Assembly (NCBI GenBank): GCA_034387635.1
Contig: JAOANU010000008.1
Span: 372,001-436,000 of the forward strand
From: Rhodosporidiobolus odoratus
Taxonomy: Eukaryota; Basidiomycota; Microbotryomycetes; Sporidiobolales; Sporidiobolaceae
Direction: 5' to 3'
Length of the DNA stretch: 64,000 bases
In this document: positions 45,466 through 57,297 of the stretch, in pieces
Layout: the number at the start of each line of letters is the position of its first letter
How positions within the stretch are numbered: the first letter of the stretch is position 1
Notes under the pieces: generated by a model
The model's database searches: none
Told to the model about the DNA's origin: nothing
Seen by the model: only the letters and a program-made list of their open reading frames with translations
Translations under genes and position numbers: made by a program

Positions 45466-46475
45466 TTACAAGCGCGGAACGCGCACGGTGACCTGCTCAG
45501 CTCGCCCGAGGATGCTACCGAGGTCGCTGCCCTCGTCTTCGCTTTCCGAGTCGTCGACAAAGGCACTCCTGCTGCGCCGCCTTAGCCTCGCGCTGAGCGC
45601 TCTCGGCTTCGAGCTGAAGTATGAGGAGTTCGGCCTTGTGAGATTCTTTCTGGTTCCGCTGGAGGAAAGCGGAGGTGAGTGCGGGAGCGGAAGAAGGGAA
45701 GGAAGGGCTTGGTCTGGCGAGTTGGGGTGGCTTTGGTGCAAGGAAGGGCGGGGACAGAACCAAAGAGGTACCGCGGCAGAACTGTGGCGTGATTGGCGGG
45801 AGGCGGACGGCCAGAAGGGCTGCGGGCGGACGAGGCAGAAGTCAAGGTCGCGCAGGGGTGGGCAAGCTGAACTGGCTGAGCGTGAGCCACGATAGCAGGA
45901 CCCGAGATGGCGATGGTGGGAGTCAAGAGTAGGATAGTCACGGTCAGCTTGAGCGAAAGGTCGGGCGAAGGAAAAGAACGCACTGTAGTCCGAACAGCAG
46001 TCGACTCCTTCGGGGAGGAGGTGGGCGAGGCGGCGGCAACCTCAGCAGACTCGAAAGAGACCCCCGGAGCTTGCGCGGACACATCAGAGCGCCTCTGCTG
46101 GGCTGCCTGTCCACTGCGCATCACGCGCTTGTCCATGAGAGCCTCTTCGAGCTGGATTGTCTCATCGTCCGAGTCGGAGTCTAGGGTCGAAGCGGACGAG
46201 GTGAGGCTGGGAAGGGACGCCGAAGCGAGTGAGGGTAGTAGTGACGGATAAATCGATAGCGTCGCTGAGGTTGTAGCGCTCGGGATGCGCGAGAAGGTCC
46301 CACAATGGTTGGATTGAGAAGGTCAGTGTGGGGCAAGAGGGGGGGAGCGAAGCAGCGACAGTAAAGAACGTACAGCGTAGGAGACGCCACGAGAGGTAGG
46401 GCTCTTGGGAGTCTTGACCTTGGTGGAGGTGGACGTCCAGCGGAACAACTTGATGAAGGAGGAAAAGGAAGGCAT
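45466..46475 (-). pseudogene. Paralogue of the 33-kb relic, frame disrupted
   Basis: This copy has a good 5' end: ATG 46475, MPSFSSFIKLFRWTSTSTKV, KTPKSPTSRGVSYA, a GTACGT intron, then a clearly coding exon with LDSDSDDETIQLEEALMDKR and SGQAAQQRRSDVSAQAPGVS. An intron starting GTGCGTTC with branch AAGCTGAC matches the other copy. In the last exon the frames break: ALPCTKATPTRQTKPFLP is in one frame, SAFLQRNQKESHKAELLILQ in the next, and SAFVDDSESEDEGSDLGSIL to the TAA at 45466-45468 in the third. Compared with the plus copy there is about one extra base near 45690 and about 17 bases lost near 45567. Either a recently broken gene or one with a divergent C-terminus. Function unknown. Confidence 0.55.
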
Positions 46476-49070
46476 GATAGGGCATGGTGCATGATGAGAT
46501 CGAGATGAACCTAGTTGCTTTGAAGCTGTAGTGGAGTGGGCGGTAAGGAAGAGAGAGAGAAGAGACCTAGAGATCCCCTCTTCTAGTCTTCTGGCGCGTC
46601 CATGCCAGGAGGTGAGCAGCAAGCCGAGACGTACGGTTTCCGACTGGTTAAGGAATGCACCTTCTCCCGCGTCACTCAAGCCCCTCCGGGGACCCTTCGC
46701 CTGGCACGGGTATGAACGGGGGCCGATGTGATTGATGTGATGCCTTCCGCGCTTGAACACCCTGCTGTCGCCCCGCTTCAACGTTGAATACCAGCATGGT
46801 TCGCGCGCCCGTTTTCTTCCAGCCCTTTTCGGTCCGCTTTTGTGCTGCGTGCCCGAGGCCTTGCCCATTACTCGCTAGTGTAAGCATTCACCTCGCTGCC
46901 CTCTCGCAATCTCAGGACACTGCAATCCGACTTATTTCGGTTTGGCCGACGTGTATTTATCCCGTTCTTTTCTGCTTCATTGCGTCCGGCGCTCCGGGGC
47001 GCAGCGTTTCGCAAGTCATGACGTGCTCCTCGGACAGGACCCAGCTTAGGCGAGAGCTTTGTAGGGAGACAAAAGCAAGGGGTGGAAGGTAGGACAGTAA
47101 TGGAATAGCAGCCCGAGCTGCCCAAAAGATATTCACGCTCACGAGTACATCGAGGGGCGATGCGATACTTATGTCCAGAGAGTGCTACCGTCACTGACCG
47201 ACTGCTGGATCCCAATGTCCCGCAAACTTGCAGTGGGTGTTCAGCGAAACTGCTCAACACAAACTGCTCAACATTCCCTGCTGCACCAAATACAGCTGCC
47301 CGTTTCAGCTCTTGGCTAGCACCGTTTCTCACCACCATGTTCCTTTTGATAGCCATCTCCACCCCTTCTGACTGTGGCGAGAGCAGGAAGAAGGGTCAAA
47401 AATGCTCGAAACTGAAGCTGGCGCTGATGGAGGTGAGAAGTTTGTTGTTGAAGTGTAGTTAGCGGCGTACAGACTTTCCCTCGTCGTGGTGGATTGCAGA
47501 GGGCGAAAAAACAGCTGGTTCCGAGTCGGCCGGCGAGGACCAAGACTGCATGGCGGTTGCCTCGAGTTGATGAGTGTGGAGGAGTTAAGAGAGGAAAAGG
47601 GAAGAGGAGACGATGGAGTCGGTGTGCTTGACTGTTACCCTTCGTGATTACTTCCTATTCTTTCCTAGTTATCGTCTTTGATATAGTTTCTTTCTTTGTC
47701 CCCCCTGACGTGTTCCTTCGTTGGAGACGAGCTGTTGCTTCTTTTCTTTTCTGTTCAGTTCCGTTTCCTCGTTTGAAGGTGAGTTGTAGCGGGGACGTTC
47801 TTTCTAGTGCCTGGTGCTAACTAGTTCCGTTTCCTCGTTTGAAGCGTCTCGTATCTCTACACGAGTACAAGTCGTGCGTACGGCCGCAGGTCGTACGATA
47901 TCTACTACTCCTCCTCGCAGCCGTACCGTAGCCTCCACGTACATCGTTAAGCGGAACCAGGTTGGCATGGTGGACGAGGTGAGAAGGGCGGCTATCGTTC
48001 GGGAGGCAGCGCGGATCGACGTGCGCGTAGTCGAGAGGAGCTTGAGCAGTACAAGCGCAAGCTAGCAGTCTATAAGCTAGTGTAGAGGTTGTAGAAAGTG
48101 TCAAGAGATGAGACCACAAACTCTCCTCCGCTTGAACGTTGACAGCTGCCCTCGACTCGCTAGATAGAAGTGCATACGATCTGCATGTGCTCATGCACCC
48201 TCAAGGCGCTATTCAATACCCCTTCTTTCCCGTCCAAAGCTGTTTCCCCCGACCCGCTCGACCCGCACAGTCCGTCTCTCTCCACTAGCGCAAACGTCCG
48301 GCCGGGAGACTGTAGGACATACTCCGATGCTTGTAAGTCCGCTTGCTCACTGCTGAGCACGAAGGATGAGAGTTGGCTGATCCACCCTCCCCGCCTGCAG
48401 TGGGCACTCATGGCTGTCGGCTCGTTTCGCCAGGGTCACCTCGCGGGCCGCAATACGAGCTAAGCTCTCTGTACGTAGCTGTAGAGAGGACGGTCGGGGG
48501 GCAGAGCGTTTTCCCACAGGCCCTGCTGCCCCCTATCTAGCGCGCTTCTTCGTTCCCGCCTTTTCCTCCGGCAATGCTGTTGCCATGCTTCCCAGTGAGC
48601 TAGAGGTCACTGACACGGCAAGAAGAAGAATGGTGTGTGCCACTGGTCTGGGCAAGCTCGACCCCAAGCTTATCTTGCGTTTCCCCCTCCTCCTCTCATT
48701 CTGCTCTTCGTTCTCTCGCCGCTTCAGATTGAGACACGTTGGCAGCTCACGCCGCTGCCCTCAACCCTTCACTTCTCTCATTTCGCCGATAACGGAAGCT
48801 CTCGCCCGCGTCGTCTCCTCGGTCACCAGCAGGCTTGCCTTTCTCTAAACTCATTCCGACTTGTCAAGCCACACCTGCTTTCGCACGCTCGAGCCACGCC
48901 AGGACGTCGTGTAATCGGGAACCTGAGACACCACGAAGAGAAGGAGAGGTGCTGGCTACATTGCTGCAACAGGGAAGAAAAACGCTGGGGAGGGTAACAG
49001 AGGAAAGAGACGGCACGCCTACTTCAGAAGGGGTTGATACAGATAAGCCCGCTCTTCAACAAGCTGCAAC
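46476..49070. other. Gene-poor region, about 2.6 kb
   Basis: No gene I can defend. A minus frame (46868-47362) and a plus frame (47814-48065) are open but have codon use unlike neighbours. The plus frame reads STRVQVVRTAAGRTISTTPP and VKRNQVGMVDEVRRAAIVRE and could be an exon of an unknown gene. A perfect 22-bp direct repeat is listed separately. The right end is the 3' flank of the DUF2408-like gene. Confidence 0.35.
47758..47844 (+). repeat. 22-bp direct repeat bracketing an intron-like insert
   Basis: AGTTCCGTTTCCTCGTTTGA plus AG occurs twice, about 65 bp apart (starts near 47758 and 47823). The sequence between begins GTGAGT and ends GCTAACTAG, that is, a donor, branch and acceptor. Confidence 0.75.
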
Positions 49071-51751
49071 TTATTCCTCCATCTCTTGAAGGTAGCTGAT
49101 CATCCTGTACAGTGCAAACGAGAAGACAAAGAACGGTCAGAAAGGATGTCTCCCCCGTCCCCCAGTTTTCTGAGAATCAGAAGAGGCCACTCAGGACGAG
49201 AAAACTAAAAAAAAAAACGTACTCATGCGCCTCACTCAACAACGCATTCAGAATCGCCTGTCCCTCGGGGATGCTCCCATCCCTCCCCTCAAATTTTCCA
49301 TCTTTCCTCAACCCCTCGAGTTGATGCAGGGCGAGTTGGAATGGGTACAGATCGCGGGGGGTGAAGGGTCCGCCTTGTTTGGCAACCTCGACTGTGCGCG
49401 AGAAAGACGAGGGAAGAGGGAGGGTTAGTAGGGCGAGCGGACAATGAAAGGAGGAACGAGCCCCAGAGGCAACCTACTCAGACATCGCTTGATCGTGTTG
49501 AGCTTCTGCTCGTTGCCAGCGATGTACAGGGTGTCAGAGTGCATCCTTCATAAAGTAAGACGACCCAGAGCGGGTGTAGTGCGGAAAAGAGAACGCACAT
49601 TAGCGATAGGCATCAACTCCTCCGAAACCGGTTCGCTTGACGCCATCAACCGATAGCATAGACCGTAACATCGACGCAGAAGATATAAAAGGACCTGCGA
49701 GTGACGTGGGTAGGTAACAGCGCCATAGACGACAAGCACATGTCGCAGCCTCGGGGTGGCTTGGCAGGGCGAAATGCAATGCGTTAATGAACGCTGAACG
49801 TACGAGTTGCCCTTCTGGTACGTTGCCCTCTGCATCACGGAACTGCAGAGGAAGGCGGGGAATGAGTCAGTGTCATTGGGCGACAAGAGGGAGAAAAAAG
49901 AGACAAGGAGGGAGAGCGCACCTTCCCATCCACCCTCAACGCATCTACCCTAGCGAGCTCGTTCTGGTAATTGTACAGGTCCTGCAATACGTCAACAGTA
50001 GAAAGCCATCAGCTTTCCAATCTGCAGAGGAGCTGGCACCGTTCACACCCGCTTGGATAGCCGAAGGGGTGCGAAGATTCACTCCGGCAACAACAGGGAT
50101 CTCTACTCAGGAGCGTGAAACAACGACGAACCGTCTCCCTCAGCGTCCACCGATGAGTCAAAACCAACCTCTCCAACTGAGCCCTAATCTCACTCAACCG
50201 ATCATAAATAGCCTGCAAAGGTCCCCGACTAACCTCATCCTCCCCCTCCCTCGCCTTGATCTCTTCGCAAATCTCAAAATTATCCTCAAGTAACCCCGCG
50301 AGCAACTCCTGTCCCTTTGGCGGTTCGATCAGTTCTTTTTCTCCGGTTTTGGGGTTGGTGATTTCGGCGGTGAATTTGGATCCAGAGGGGGAGGCGGAGC
50401 GTTTTTCTTCGAGGGAGCGCAGTTCGGAAAGGATGGGCGCAACGTCGGCGGAGGAGGGGCGTGGGCGAGAGGCGATGGCAGCGAGGGAACGGCGGAGGGT
50501 GATGAGGCGTTGGTGGAGGGGGTAGAGTTCGGTGGAAAGCTGGGTGAGGGACGACGAGAGCTTTTTCACTAGTCGATCTGCGCAGTCGCGCGACGTGAGT
50601 ATGCCGTATGGAGCGAGGGAGGAGAAAGCTTGAAGAGACGCACCACAAAGCTCCCATTTGGCCAACAGCAGCTTAGTCATGGCCTCGTCCCGTTCCTTCT
50701 CTTGCTCGTCCTTGGGCGGTCCTCCTCCACTATGCGCTGCCGTACTCTCCGTCAAGATGATCTGCTTCAGTTCCGCCAATCGAGATTGATACGGCTTGAG
50801 GTCCGCAGAGGTGAAGATGCCGGATTCGGAGACTGAACACAGGAGAGAAAGGTGGGTGAGCGACGACAGGTGTAGTAGCGAGAGACAGGGGACGCACGGT
50901 GGGTGAGGAGGCGCTTCATGGTGCCCAATTGGCAAAAGGTTGCAGGACTTTCCCGAGATTTGCCAATGCGGAGGAAGAAGAGCGAGAGAAGCTAGTTAAT
51001 TGAGAAGGATCAGTCAGATCACTCTCTTACAGTGAAGAGCATAAGGGTGCGAGCGCAAACGAGAAGCGTACCTGGAAGACATCGTTCAGAATGGTGTCGA
51101 CCCTGTTCTCCTCCACCTCGACGGGCTTGGTCTCTTCCGTCTCCTCGTTGCCACCATCTTCTTCTGCTTCTTCCCTTCGGCCAATCTCGGTCAATGTCGA
51201 CGCTTTGGGCTTCGTGCGAATGTCGTTCAAGCGGGTGACTAAAAAAGAAGAGAAAGACTACGTAAGCTATTGTGACTGTAGCCGAGCGAGAGGGAGCAGG
51301 GAAAGCGTACCCTCGTTCATCAGGCTGTTGTAGACATCCTGAACATCCTTGGCCCGGATGTACTCTGTGCGGTCTTTCTTGAGGGCGGTGAGGCGGTTGC
51401 GAATGCTGTTTCCGAAAGTTAAGAAGAGGAGGTTGAGAAGGGTCAGCGAGCGGTCTGATTTCTCCAAGCTAGGCAGCTGTTTCGCTCTGTTCTCTGGTCA
51501 AATGTCCTGCACATGATTCCAGGGTGTGCTCCGATTTGAGCGGTCAGAGGTGGGAGCGTCGCGTCGTCGTTGTCGAGTAGCTCGGGGACTGTCTAGCAGC
51601 ACTTGTGTTCTGTGAGACAAGCTGAGGTTGTTTGTCCGATGCGGAATGGGGTTGCTGGATAGTTTGTGGTAATGATCGGTGAGGTCGGGAGGACGAGATG
51701 AGCCTACTTGACCAGGGTTTCAAGGACGGGTAGTTCATCGGCAGGGACCAT
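49071..51751 (-). CDS. DUF2408-like helical protein, 12 exons
   Basis: Twelve exons on minus from ATG 51751 to TAA 49071-49073, all junctions in phase. The protein has repeated helical modules: ALKKDRTEYIRAKDVQDVYN, TLTEIGRREEAEEDGGNEET, SESGIFTSADLKPYQSRLAE, LTQLSTELYPLHQRLITLRR, SLAAIASRPRPSSADVAPIL, AIYDRLSEIRAQLERLVLTH, TDLYNYQNELARVDALRVDG, FTPRDLYPFQLALHQLEGLR and AILNALLSEAHEMISYLQEM. Repeated units of the form 'L-P-x-x-x-x-L-x-x-I-R-x-x-L' and the pairing of LYPxxxxL helices suggest the fungal DUF2408 family. No enzyme motif, TM segment or zinc site. Intron 1 (51406-51708) is about 303 nt, long for this genome. Intron 9 has a choice of acceptors (49506 or three bases earlier). Function unknown. 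The family name is from memory of motif style and should be treated as tentative. Confidence 0.65.
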
Positions 51752-52058
51752 AGTCGAGTGCTGAGTGCTGAGTGCTGTGGTAGTGTCTGTCTGAGTAGTC
51801 GAGAAGCGTTGATGACCAACGCGGGAAATGGAACAATCCAACTCTGAATCGAGGTCAACGTTCAACTCGAATCCAGTCACACTCGATCAAGTTATTATTA
51901 CACTGCAACCAGTAAAATACATCCTGCTCGAATCGACCTGGCCCCCTTATCCTTGTCTCGCCCGAGTCCGTCCAAGTGGTGTCATCGTCCACGTCTTCGA
52001 CCCCCACTTACACATCCCCGACTCTCTCTCACCAACTCTACACCCCACCTGAGCACTA
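51752..52058. promoter_or_regulatory. Shared divergent promoter, DUF2408-like / DPP V-like
   Basis: 307 bp between the start codons. Contains a short tandem repeat of CTGAGTG near 51765 and a CT-rich leader before the plus start. Confidence 0.45.
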
Positions 52059-55000
52059 CCATGGACGCTGCACACCCTTCTGCCCTCACTCCGAAACGCA
52101 TGCTCTCCTTGCCCCGCCCTCAACAGGGTATCCCAAACCCAGACGGCAACCTCGCACTCTGGTCCGCATCCACCTTCGACTTCGAAGCCAACCATGGAAA
52201 CGGACGCACAGACAGGACTCTGTACCTCGTCGACCTCTCGACTCCGGACAAACACGTCGCAGACGGAGACAGGGACGACTTTCCCCCCACTCCCCCGCCC
52301 CGTCCTTTCCTTTCTGGCCTCGCCTCGCTCGACGCAGCCTGGCTAGACCCCAACACCGTCCTTTTCCTTCGCCCTGCTGTACCCAAAGGTCACGCCGCGC
52401 ATGCCAATGAAAAGGGGCAGAGGGTAGACCACCCAGCCAACAGTGGGTGCAAGGCGTTGGAAAGAGGCGAGGGGACAGAAGTTTGGGCAAAAGAGGTGGA
52501 CAGTGGGGAAGAGTACCGCGTGGGCAAACTGCCCGTCCCGTACGTGTCTTCGCTTCCTCCGCCGTTCTTTCCTTTCCCTCTTGGTCCGACCTCTCGCTTT
52601 TTACAACCCGCGCTTGGCTGACCCCTTGACCTTCCCTTTACTTCAGCATCTCCGACCTCTCCCTCCACCTCTCCACCACCTCCGCCATCCTCGCCTTTTC
52701 GGCGACCGTCTACTCAGACGGTTCCATCTGGACCGTTTCGCGCCAAGCCGAGAAAGCCGCCTCTCGCGCCGCCGGAAGTGACGCCAAAGTCTACGATGGC
52801 CTCTTCGTCCGACACTGGGACGAGTGGGCCCCGACAGAGGGAGAGAGGAAACAGGTTCATTTCGTCAGGCTGGAGAGGGCGCCTAGCGACGCCGCGGCGG
52901 ATGGAGAAGGAGAGAGCGACTCGGATGCGAGTTTGGAGGAGTTCGAGATCGTTGAGAAGGAGGTTGATCAGGAGGGAAAGGTTGGCGGGTGGAGGATGAC
53001 GATGGAGCTCAGGGAGGATGAGGCGGGCGCGTTGAGCCAGCAGCCAAAGGTCGTCAGTCCGCTGGCAGGGACTAGCTTGGTACGTCTGGTCATCTTCCAT
53101 GAGACGTAGTGACACTGTTGTTCCTGTCCACATCCTTCTATGTACCGGTCTGCTTCGCTCACCTTCTTGACCTGTAGGAATGCCCCGTCGGTCCCTTTGG
53201 CGGCGCCTCCGACTATTCCCTCTCTTCGACGCACCTTCTCTTCCATTCAAAAGACCCCAACCTGAACCCGGCATACCACACCCGCCAACAAGTCTACCTC
53301 GTCCCGCTCACCCCTCGCTCTTCCTCCGACGCCAAACCTCGTCAACTCACTCTCGGCACACAAGGCGCTACCTCCTCCCCTACTTTAAGTCCCGACGGTA
53401 AGAGAGCCGCCTGGCTCGAGATGAGGGAAGATGGGTATGAAGCGGATCGGAATAGGGTTATGGTTTATGAGATTGAGACGGGGAAGAGGTGGGGGGCTAC
53501 GGAGAAGTGGGATCGCAGTCCAGGTGGGGTTGTTTGGTCGGAGGATGGGTTGGGATTGCTGCTCACGACTGAGGAGGAGGGGCATGTCAAGCTCTGTTAC
53601 CTCGAGGTACCGGTTGAGGGCAAGGGGGACATCGATCCTGTCAAGTTGACCCACGACCATGCTGTTACTGGCGTTTCAGTCGTCCCTTCTTCAGCGTCTT
53701 CAACCGCAGCAGCAACGAGCACGAAGAAGGGTTCCTCCACGCTTCTCGTAACCCAATCCTCCCTCCGCTCTCCGAACCAACTTTCCCTCCTCACCTTCAC
53801 TCTCCCCACCTCCTCTTCCTCCTCGCAACCACCCAGCGTCTCCCTCGCTCCCCTCGCCTCTTTGACCCACCACCTCCTCTCCCCCCTCTCCCTCCACGCC
53901 GGCGAAGAATTCTGGTTTGCGGGCGACAAAGGTCAGGCGGTGCATGGGTGGATCACATTCCCGCCCGAGTTGGCAGAGGAGCGGCGGAAGACACAGGAGA
54001 GAGATGAAGGTGAGGGTGGCGTGGAACAGGAGGGAAGTAGTAAGAGGAAGTGGCCGTTGGCGTTTTTGTGTCATGGAGGTCCGCAGAGCGCTTGGGAGGA
54101 TGCGTGGAGTACTCGCTGTGCGTCTTATAAGCTTCTTGGTCCCAGGAGAGACCTTTCATGAATCTGTCTTGCACGGACGCGACTACGCCTTATTTTTCGG
54201 CCAAGCTGACTCCTCCCCTCCCTCCCTCCCTCCCTCCCTCCCTCCCTCCCTCCCCCCTCCCTCCCTCCCTCCCTCCCTCCCTCCCTCCCTCCCTCCCTCC
54301 CTCCCTCCCTCCCTCCCTCCCTCCCTCCCTCCCTCCCTCCCTCCCTCCCTCCCTCCCTCCCTCCCTCCCTCCCTCCCTCCCTCCCTCCCTCCCGCCCTCT
54401 CGCCTTTTCAACCGCAACAGGGAACCCCAACGTCTTCGCCTCCCATGGCTATATCACCGTCGCCATCAACCGCACTGGCTCGACTGGATTTGGTCAAGAC
54501 TTTTGCGACAAGATCAAGGGAGATTGGGGCGGGGCGCCGTTCAGGGTACGCCTTGTTTCGTCCCGGTCCCTTCGCCTCGTGTCGCCCTGTCCCCGTATAT
54601 TCTGCAGGAGTCCAAGCTCACAACCTCGGCGCTGCAGGATCTGGTCGCGGGGCTGCAATTTGTTAAGGATGCTTATCCTGAGATTGACCCAGAAAGGACC
54701 GCTTGTCTCGGTGTATGTATCTTTCTCTTCCCTGTTATTGAGCGTACATCCTCTACGCATTACTGACCTCAGGTCTTTATGCTCGCTGAACCTGTACTGC
54801 CTCTCTATCCCTGCTCCATCCTCGGGTGCGCCTGCGCAGGCTTCCTATGGCGGCTACATGGTCAACTGGATTCAGGGTCACAATCAACAGATGGGCTTCA
54901 AGTGCTTGGTGTGCCATGATGGAGGTAAGTCCGATGTCCTTTCTTCTGCGAGCGAAGAACACCATCCCGTGATCGATAGCAAGAGACTGACCTGGTCTTT

Positions 55001-56020
55001 CTTGACCCGATTTGCTACGCCTCCACCGATATTCACCCTCCTTCTATGGTCTCTGGCGATCCGCTGATCTTGCAGTCTTCTCGCCCGCTCAAACCTGGAA
55101 TGCTACGGAAGAACTGTTCGTCCCGCTTCTTCCCCCCATCTCGCCCCTTCTCTACCCTTTTCCGGGGTCATCCACGGTGCCAGTCTGGCCTGTCTTTCCC
55201 TCGCTCAGCTATACTGATACCCTGTTCCACGTTACAGCTACTTCCCCGAGCGCGAGTTCGGAGGCCTCCCCTGGGAGGTTCCGGAGAAATACCAGCAATG
55301 GAGCCCGCAGAACCACATCAAGAAGTGGCAGACGCCGCAGCTGGTCATCCGTGCGTTGCTCGGGTTTCTCCCTTCTTACTATCGGGAGCACAAGCTGACT
55401 GGACCTATTTGTTCGTCTTGGGCTGGTCTTCTCCAGATGGCAGTAAAGATTATCGCCTCGTCGAAGGCGAAGGTCTCGGGGTCTTCAATACGTGAGCTTT
55501 CACCCCTTCTCAACTCTACACACATACACCCGACGAGATCTCTGCGCCTTTTCCGGTTGCTATCCAGCTGACCTCGAGCTGACTTGACCTTCCCAACTCA
55601 GCCTTCAACGCCTCAACATCCCTTCCCGCCTCCTCATTTTTCCTTCCGAGAACCATTGGGTGTTGAATCCGAGAAACAGTAACAGATGGCATGAAGAGGT
55701 GTTCCGCTGTGCGTTTCTTCTCGTGCTCGTGGTCTTTCCTCTCCCCCTCTCCATTGGCTTTCGCCGTACCCTCGGGTGATCAGCGAACTAACGTTCCCTC
55801 CTATGTTCATTCGACACGTGTAGGGCTCGACGAATGGACTGCCCCTTCTTCCGCCTCTTCTTCTGTCCCCTCGCCTTCCCCTTCTCCCGCCGACTCCAAC
55901 ATTGCCACGCCCGCCCAGCCCGAGCCTACGATCCACATCGGTCCCCCTTCAGCTAGCGAGGTATCTCGACCGGGGTACCAGGTGGAATATCGTGAGATTG
56001 GAGGGGAGGAGGGGGCTTGA
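52059..56020 (+). CDS. Dipeptidyl-peptidase V-like S9 (prolyl oligopeptidase family) serine peptidase
   Basis: Eleven exons: 52059-52539, 52647-53079, 53178-54117, 54421-54545, 54608-54712, 54840-54924, 55076-55115, 55238-55350, 55437-55491, 55602-55709 and 55824-56020. The N-terminal two thirds form a beta-propeller (LTPKRMLSLPRPQQGIPNPD, SPTLSPDGKRAAWLEMREDG, GGVVWSEDGLGLLLTTEEEG). The C-terminal alpha/beta-hydrolase has HGGPQSAWEDAWSTRWNPNV, FASHGYITVAINRTGSTGFG, nucleophile motif GASYGGYM, HGSKDYRLVEGEG with the acid, and PSENHWVLNPRNS with the catalytic His. This is the DPP V/acylaminoacyl-peptidase group. No signal peptide is visible at the start, so a cytosolic enzyme is more likely than the secreted fungal DPP V. 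Intron 3 carries a 180-bp CTCC repeat. A Ser/Pro tail of about 50 residues follows the catalytic domain. Confidence 0.9.
54215..54393 (+). repeat. (CTCC)n microsatellite, about 44 units
   Basis: Nearly pure tetranucleotide repeat with one C-rich interruption near 54251, lying wholly inside intron 3 (54118-54420) of the S9 peptidase gene. Confidence 0.97.
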
Positions 56021-57213
56021 AGGGGCACATGCCGGAGGCGAGAAGAGAAGAGGGCAAGAGGCGAGGGAGAATGGTAGCATGCTCGAGGCAGAAGCGTATG
56101 TAAGCAGCTTGAATGCATCTGTGAGCCCTCTGCTGCACTCGAGTGGTGAGACGGGACGAGAGAGAAACCGCTGCAAGATCCGGTCCGAGCCGAAGAAAGG
56201 AAAACGAAAATCAGTTGCAAACTATAGGATGGGTATGAGGGGACAGCGAGAATAGAATAGGTCTATAAGAGTAGTAAGCCGGATGCTGAGGCGATGCAGG
56301 AGATGCAGGAGATGCGGGGAGGTAAGTGAAGGATACAAGAGGTGAGCAGAGAAAGAATGCAGGGAAGGGAAAGGAACACCAGCGCCACCTTGCTGGGTAC
56401 TGAACCAGCTGCGATAGGCTTAGTGCCTCCTGACCTGGGGCGGAGGAGACTTGGGCGAAGCACTGCCATCCAGCCCCCAGGCGCTTGCCTGCCTCGTAGG
56501 TTCAACTCAGCGTGCAGGGCCATTGTGCATGCAGGCCGTGCTGCTACCGCGCGGTACCCCGAAGCCGCAATGCCGTTCTGCCTCTCCTACTTTTCCGGCT
56601 GCTTTTTCGCCGCCTCAGCGCTATTCGCAGCGCCGCAGGAAGCCGCTGTGTAGCTCGAATACATAGCAAGTTATCGATAGAACTGCTTGCTGTACCTGTT
56701 TGAGGTCGAGCGATGGGACCCATTCGCGTCCTGCCAGTCCTTTCCCGCATTATCAAGCGTAGTTGTCAGACGAAACCTCACTCTCAGTCATCTGCGGCAC
56801 GGCCAGCAGCGCTCCCCACTGACGACGGTTGGCTGGCTAAAGGCGGCGGTACCGTTGGGCCGTAAGCTGTTGCACGGCGGCCGCAAGCTTTGCCGGACCC
56901 TCCTCAGTCCACGTCCGATCACGAATATAATGCACTATTTAAATCCGCCTGCAAGGTGTTCGTCTGCTCTGGCGCTCAATACACACGGACCACGGCATGA
57001 CCTACAATACATTCGGAAGTCCCGGAAGGTCAAGTTGAGAAGGTCATCGCAAGTAATCAATTAATCAGCAACCGCAGTCAGTTTTGCGGGAAATGGACAA
57101 CTTCAGGTCGAGGTCGGAAGTGGCTGACTGTCCCATTAGCTGACCAAGGTAGGGGCCGCTGGTGTGCAGAGTAAAAGAAATTCCCCGGCCGAGAAAGCTG
57201 GCAAAAGAAGAGC
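56021..57213. other. Intergenic, about 1.2 kb
   Basis: No gene seen. There is a short repeat of GATGCAGGA near 56293 and AT-richer sequence around 56930. The right end is the tRNA 3' flank. Confidence 0.4.
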
Positions 57214-57297
57214 GGGCCTAACCGGGGTTTGAACCCGGGACCTCCTCCAATCGGTGTTTAACCCTAAGAAGGAATCATGCCACTAGACCATCAGGCC
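57214..57297 (-). tRNA. tRNA-Pro (AGG anticodon) with 12-nt intron, copy 2
   Basis: Identical over 84 nt to the copy at 2397-2480, intron included, and on the same strand. Flanking bases are also alike: GGCAAAAGAAGAGC on the 3' side (Pol III terminator on minus) and a related CCAAAGTAACA block about 20 bp upstream of the 5' end. Confidence 0.95.

Noticed and set aside
46868..47362. 164-codon minus frame starting MEMAIKRNMVVRNGASQELK
   Set aside because: Codon use is not G/C-ending like local genes and there is no recognised domain or neighbouring exon.
54125..54766. Long PPSLPPSL / GGREGGREG open frames around 54.2 kb
   Set aside because: Pure translation of the CTCC microsatellite in an intron of the S9 peptidase gene.
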